DNA of 7,162 nt from Paracoccaceae bacterium (GTDB taxonomy: Bacteria; Pseudomonadota; Alphaproteobacteria; Rhodobacterales; Rhodobacteraceae), in the NCBI GenBank assembly GCA_024304875.1, contig JAMWZF010000157.1, forward strand, positions 1 through 7,162. The letters are read 5' to 3'. This document shows positions 5,059-7,162 of the stretch, in pieces. The notes beneath the pieces are model-generated. The model was given only the letters and a program-made list of their open reading frames with translations, did not search any database and was not told the origin of the DNA. Position numbers and translations under genes: made by a program. How positions within the stretch are numbered: the first letter of the stretch is position 1; the number at the start of each line of letters is the position of its first letter.

Positions 5059-7162
5059 ATGACCCGCTACGTTTCCCGCCACGGTCTCGACGTGGCCGCC
5101 CCCCTTGCCGCGCTGATCGAGGACGAAGTCCTGGTGCCCGGCTTCTCGGCCGACGCCTTCTGGGCGGGCTATGCCGACCTCTTGCGCCGCCTGATGCCGG
5201 TCAACCGCGCCCTGCTGGAGACCCGCGAGGAGATGCAGTCGCGGATCGACGCCTGGCACCGGGACAATCCCCTCGGCGACGGCACCGCCTACCGCGCGTT
5301 CCTCTCCGACATCGGCTACCTGCAACCCGCGCCCGCGCCCTTCGAGGTGGAGACGACAGGCGTCGACGACGAGATCGCCGCCGTCGCCGGCCCCCAGCTC
5401 GTCGTGCCGGTGATGAACGCCCGCTTCGCGCTGAACGCCGCCAACGCGCGGTGGGGGTCGCTCTACGATGCGCTCTACGGGACCGACGCGATCCCCGGCA
5501 CGCCGGCCGGCGGCGGCTACGATCCCGCGCGGGGGGCGAAGGTCATCGCCTGGGCGCGCGCCCACCTCGACGCCGTCGTGCCGCTGGCCGAAGGCTCATG
5601 GGCCGACGTCACGGCCATGACGGTCGAGGACGGCGCCCTGCGGATCACCGCGGGCAGCGAGACGACCCTGGCCGACCCCGCCCGGTTCGCGGGCTACCGG
5701 GACAGCGGCGGCGTGCTCCTGCGCGCCAACGGCCTGCTGATCGAGATCGTGGTCGACCGGCAGAGCGAGATCGGCAAGACCGACCCCGCCGGCATCTCGG
5801 ACATCCGGCTGGAGGCGGCCCTGACCGCGATCCAGGACTGCGAGGATTCCGTCGCCGCGGTGGATGCCGAGGACAAGTGCCTCGTCTACCGCAACTGGCT
5901 GGGCCTGATGCGGGGCGATCTGACCGAGACCTTCCGCAAGGGCGACCGCGAGATGACCCGCCGGCTGGCGGGTGACGTGACCTACCGCGCGCCGGACGGG
6001 ACGGACGTGACCCACCCCGGCCGCGCCCTGATGCTGGTGCGCAACGTCGGCCACCTGATGACCACCGATGCCGTGCGCCTGGACGGAGAGGACACGCCCG
6101 AGGGGATCATGGACGCCGTCGTCACCGTCGCCTGCGCCATGCACGACCTGGCCAAGACCGACGGCCCGCGCAATTCGCGCAAGGGCTCGGTCTATGTCGT
6201 GAAGCCCAAGATGCACGGCCCCGAGGAGGTCGCCTTCGCCAACACCCTTTATGGCGAGGTCGAGGCGCTGCTGGGCCTGCCCGCCAACACCGTCAAGCTG
6301 GGCGTGATGGACGAGGAGCGCCGGACCTCGGCCAACCTCGCCGCCTGCATCGCGGCGGTGAAGTCGCGCTGCGTCTTCATCAACACCGGCTTCCTCGACC
6401 GGACGGGGGACGAGATCCATACCTCGATGCAGGCCGGCCCGGTGCTGCCCCGGGGCGAGATGGCGGGCTCGGCCTGGCTCAAGGCCTACGAGGACGGCAA
6501 CGTCGACACCGGCCTTGCGGCGGGCCTGCGGGGGCGGGCGCAGATCGGCAAGGGCATGTGGGCCAAGCCGGACGAGATGGCCCAGATGCTGGAGGCCAAG
6601 ATCGCCCATCCCAGGGCCGGGGCGAACACCGCCTGGGTGCCCTCGCCCACCGCCGCCGTCCTGCACGCCACCCATTACCACCAGGTGGACGTGGCCGAGG
6701 TGCAGAGCCGGATCGCAGGCCGCGCGCCCGCGTCCCGCGAGGCGCTGCTGACCCCGCCGGTGATGCAGGGCCGGAACCTGACGGAGGACGAGATCCGGCA
6801 CGAACTCGACGGCGCCTGCCAGTCGATCCTCGGCTACGTCGTGCGCTGGGTCGACCAGGGCGTCGGATGCTCCAAGGTGCCGGACATCGACGACGTGGCG
6901 CTGATGGAGGACCGGGCGACGCTGCGGATCTCGTCCCAGCACCTCGCCAACTGGCTGACCCACGGGCTGTGCTCGCGGGACGACGTGGAGGCCGCCTTCC
7001 GGCGCATGGCGGCCAAGGTCGATGCCCAGAACGCGGGCGATCCGGCCTACCGCCCGATGGCGCCGGGGTTCGACGGCGAGGCCTTCAACGCCGCCCGGGC
7101 GCTGGTCTTCGAAGGCGCGGCGCAGCCGTCGGGCTACACCGAGCCGCTGCTCCACGCCGCGC
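5059..7162 (+). CDS. glcB: Malate synthase G, last residues beyond the window
   Basis: The enzyme condenses glyoxylate with acetyl-CoA to malate and CoA in the cytoplasm, bringing two-carbon compounds (acetate, glycolate and other glyoxylate sources) into central metabolism. The window holds 701 codons; the family is about 720-730 residues, so only some 20 are missing. Active-site features are intact. Arg328 in LVRNVGHLMT binds glyoxylate. Glu419 in MDEERRT and Asp447 in GFLDRTGDEIHT coordinate magnesium. Asp618 in MEDRATLRISSQH is the catalytic base; they match E. coli R338, E427, D455 and D631. Cys604 in GVGCSKVPD corresponds to the oxidisable E. coli Cys617. NSRKGSVYVVKPKMHG (372-387) and the C-terminal GYTEPLLHA are also standard. 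Length and motifs identify isoform G and not the shorter isoform A. It is transcribed away from an IclR regulator across a 92-bp gap. Confidence 0.97.
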   Translation, partial: MTRYVSRHGLDVAAPLAALIEDEVLVPGFSADAFWAGYADLLRRLMPVNRALLETREEMQSRIDAWHRDNPLGDGTAYRAFLSDIGYLQPAPAPFEVETTGVDDEIAAVAGPQLVVPVMNARFALNAANARWGSLYDALYGTDAIPGTPAGGGYDPARGAKVIAWARAHLDAVVPLAEGSWADVTAMTVEDGALRITAGSETTLADPARFAGYRDSGGVLLRANGLLIEIVVDRQSEIGKTDPAGISDIRLEAALTAIQDCEDSVAAVDAEDKCLVYRNWLGLMRGDLTETFRKGDREMTRRLAGDVTYRAPDGTDVTHPGRALMLVRNVGHLMTTDAVRLDGEDTPEGIMDAVVTVACAMHDLAKTDGPRNSRKGSVYVVKPKMHGPEEVAFANTLYGEVEALLGLPANTVKLGVMDEERRTSANLAACIAAVKSRCVFINTGFLDRTGDEIHTSMQAGPVLPRGEMAGSAWLKAYEDGNVDTGLAAGLRGRAQIGKGMWAKPDEMAQMLEAKIAHPRAGANTAWVPSPTAAVLHATHYHQVDVAEVQSRIAGRAPASREALLTPPVMQGRNLTEDEIRHELDGACQSILGYVVRWVDQGVGCSKVPDIDDVALMEDRATLRISSQHLANWLTHGLCSRDDVEAAFRRMAAKVDAQNAGDPAYRPMAPGFDGEAFNAARALVFEGAAQPSGYTEPLLHAA

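Noticed and set aside
5037..5975. A 312-codon + strand frame starting just before glcB
   Set aside because: It lacks a ribosome site of its own and is an Arg/Pro/Gly-rich out-of-frame reading of glcB.
5596..7155. A 519-codon open frame on the - strand, opposite glcB
   Set aside because: The + strand here encodes malate synthase G with all active-site residues intact. The antisense frame is low-complexity, rich in His, Gly, Arg and Gln, as expected of a shadow frame in GC-rich DNA.
7140..7162. Adapter sequence at the right edge as well
   Set aside because: The last bases continue the malate synthase frame with the expected GYTEPLLHA ending and show no match to the mosaic end.

Overview
The window is about 70% G+C by eye, densely coded, and uses codons with G or C in third position. 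The gene content (a three-part TRAP transporter, an IclR regulator and malate synthase G) fits an alphaproteobacterium, most likely of the Rhodobacteraceae type. That taxonomic call is an inference from gene content and composition, not from a marker gene. Both ends cut through genes. The first 11 bases read as a remnant of the Tn5 mosaic-end (Nextera) adapter, so the left edge is an assembly end and not a biological boundary.

Layout, right to left. At the right end, a nearly complete malate synthase G gene (glcB) runs on the + strand from 5059 off the window. Divergent from it is an IclR-family regulator (4966 to 4184, - strand), across a 92-bp control region full of GGAAA/TTTCC half-sites that resemble the E. 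coli IclR box. Downstream of the regulator on the same strand lies a TRAP operon: periplasmic binding protein DctP (4042 to 3032), small membrane subunit DctQ (2960 to 2370, TTG start) and large permease DctM (2377 to 1061, overlapping dctQ by 8 nt). A stable hairpin separates the binding-protein gene from the membrane genes. A 164-bp gap then holds a clear promoter (TTGACA, 18 bp, TATGAC) overlapped by two back-to-back 14-bp operators, driving a LacI-family regulator (896 to the left edge, truncated).

How the parts may work together. Malate synthase G consumes glyoxylate plus acetyl-CoA. An IclR regulator divergent from it is the natural candidate for sensing glyoxylate or a related small acid. 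The TRAP system probably imports an organic acid whose breakdown feeds glyoxylate or acetyl-CoA; its substrate cannot be read from the sequence. GGAAAG/CTTTCC motifs also occur upstream of dctP, which hints that the same IclR protein controls uptake and glcB together. The LacI gene has its own self-repressed promoter and probably belongs to a separate unit extending to the left.

All families here are well known, and I see no previously undescribed system. The points most worth a second look are the adapter remnant, the two operator arrays and the hairpins in the TRAP operon. No gene-free stretch exceeds 300 bases; I see no RNA genes, insertion sequences or CRISPR arrays.
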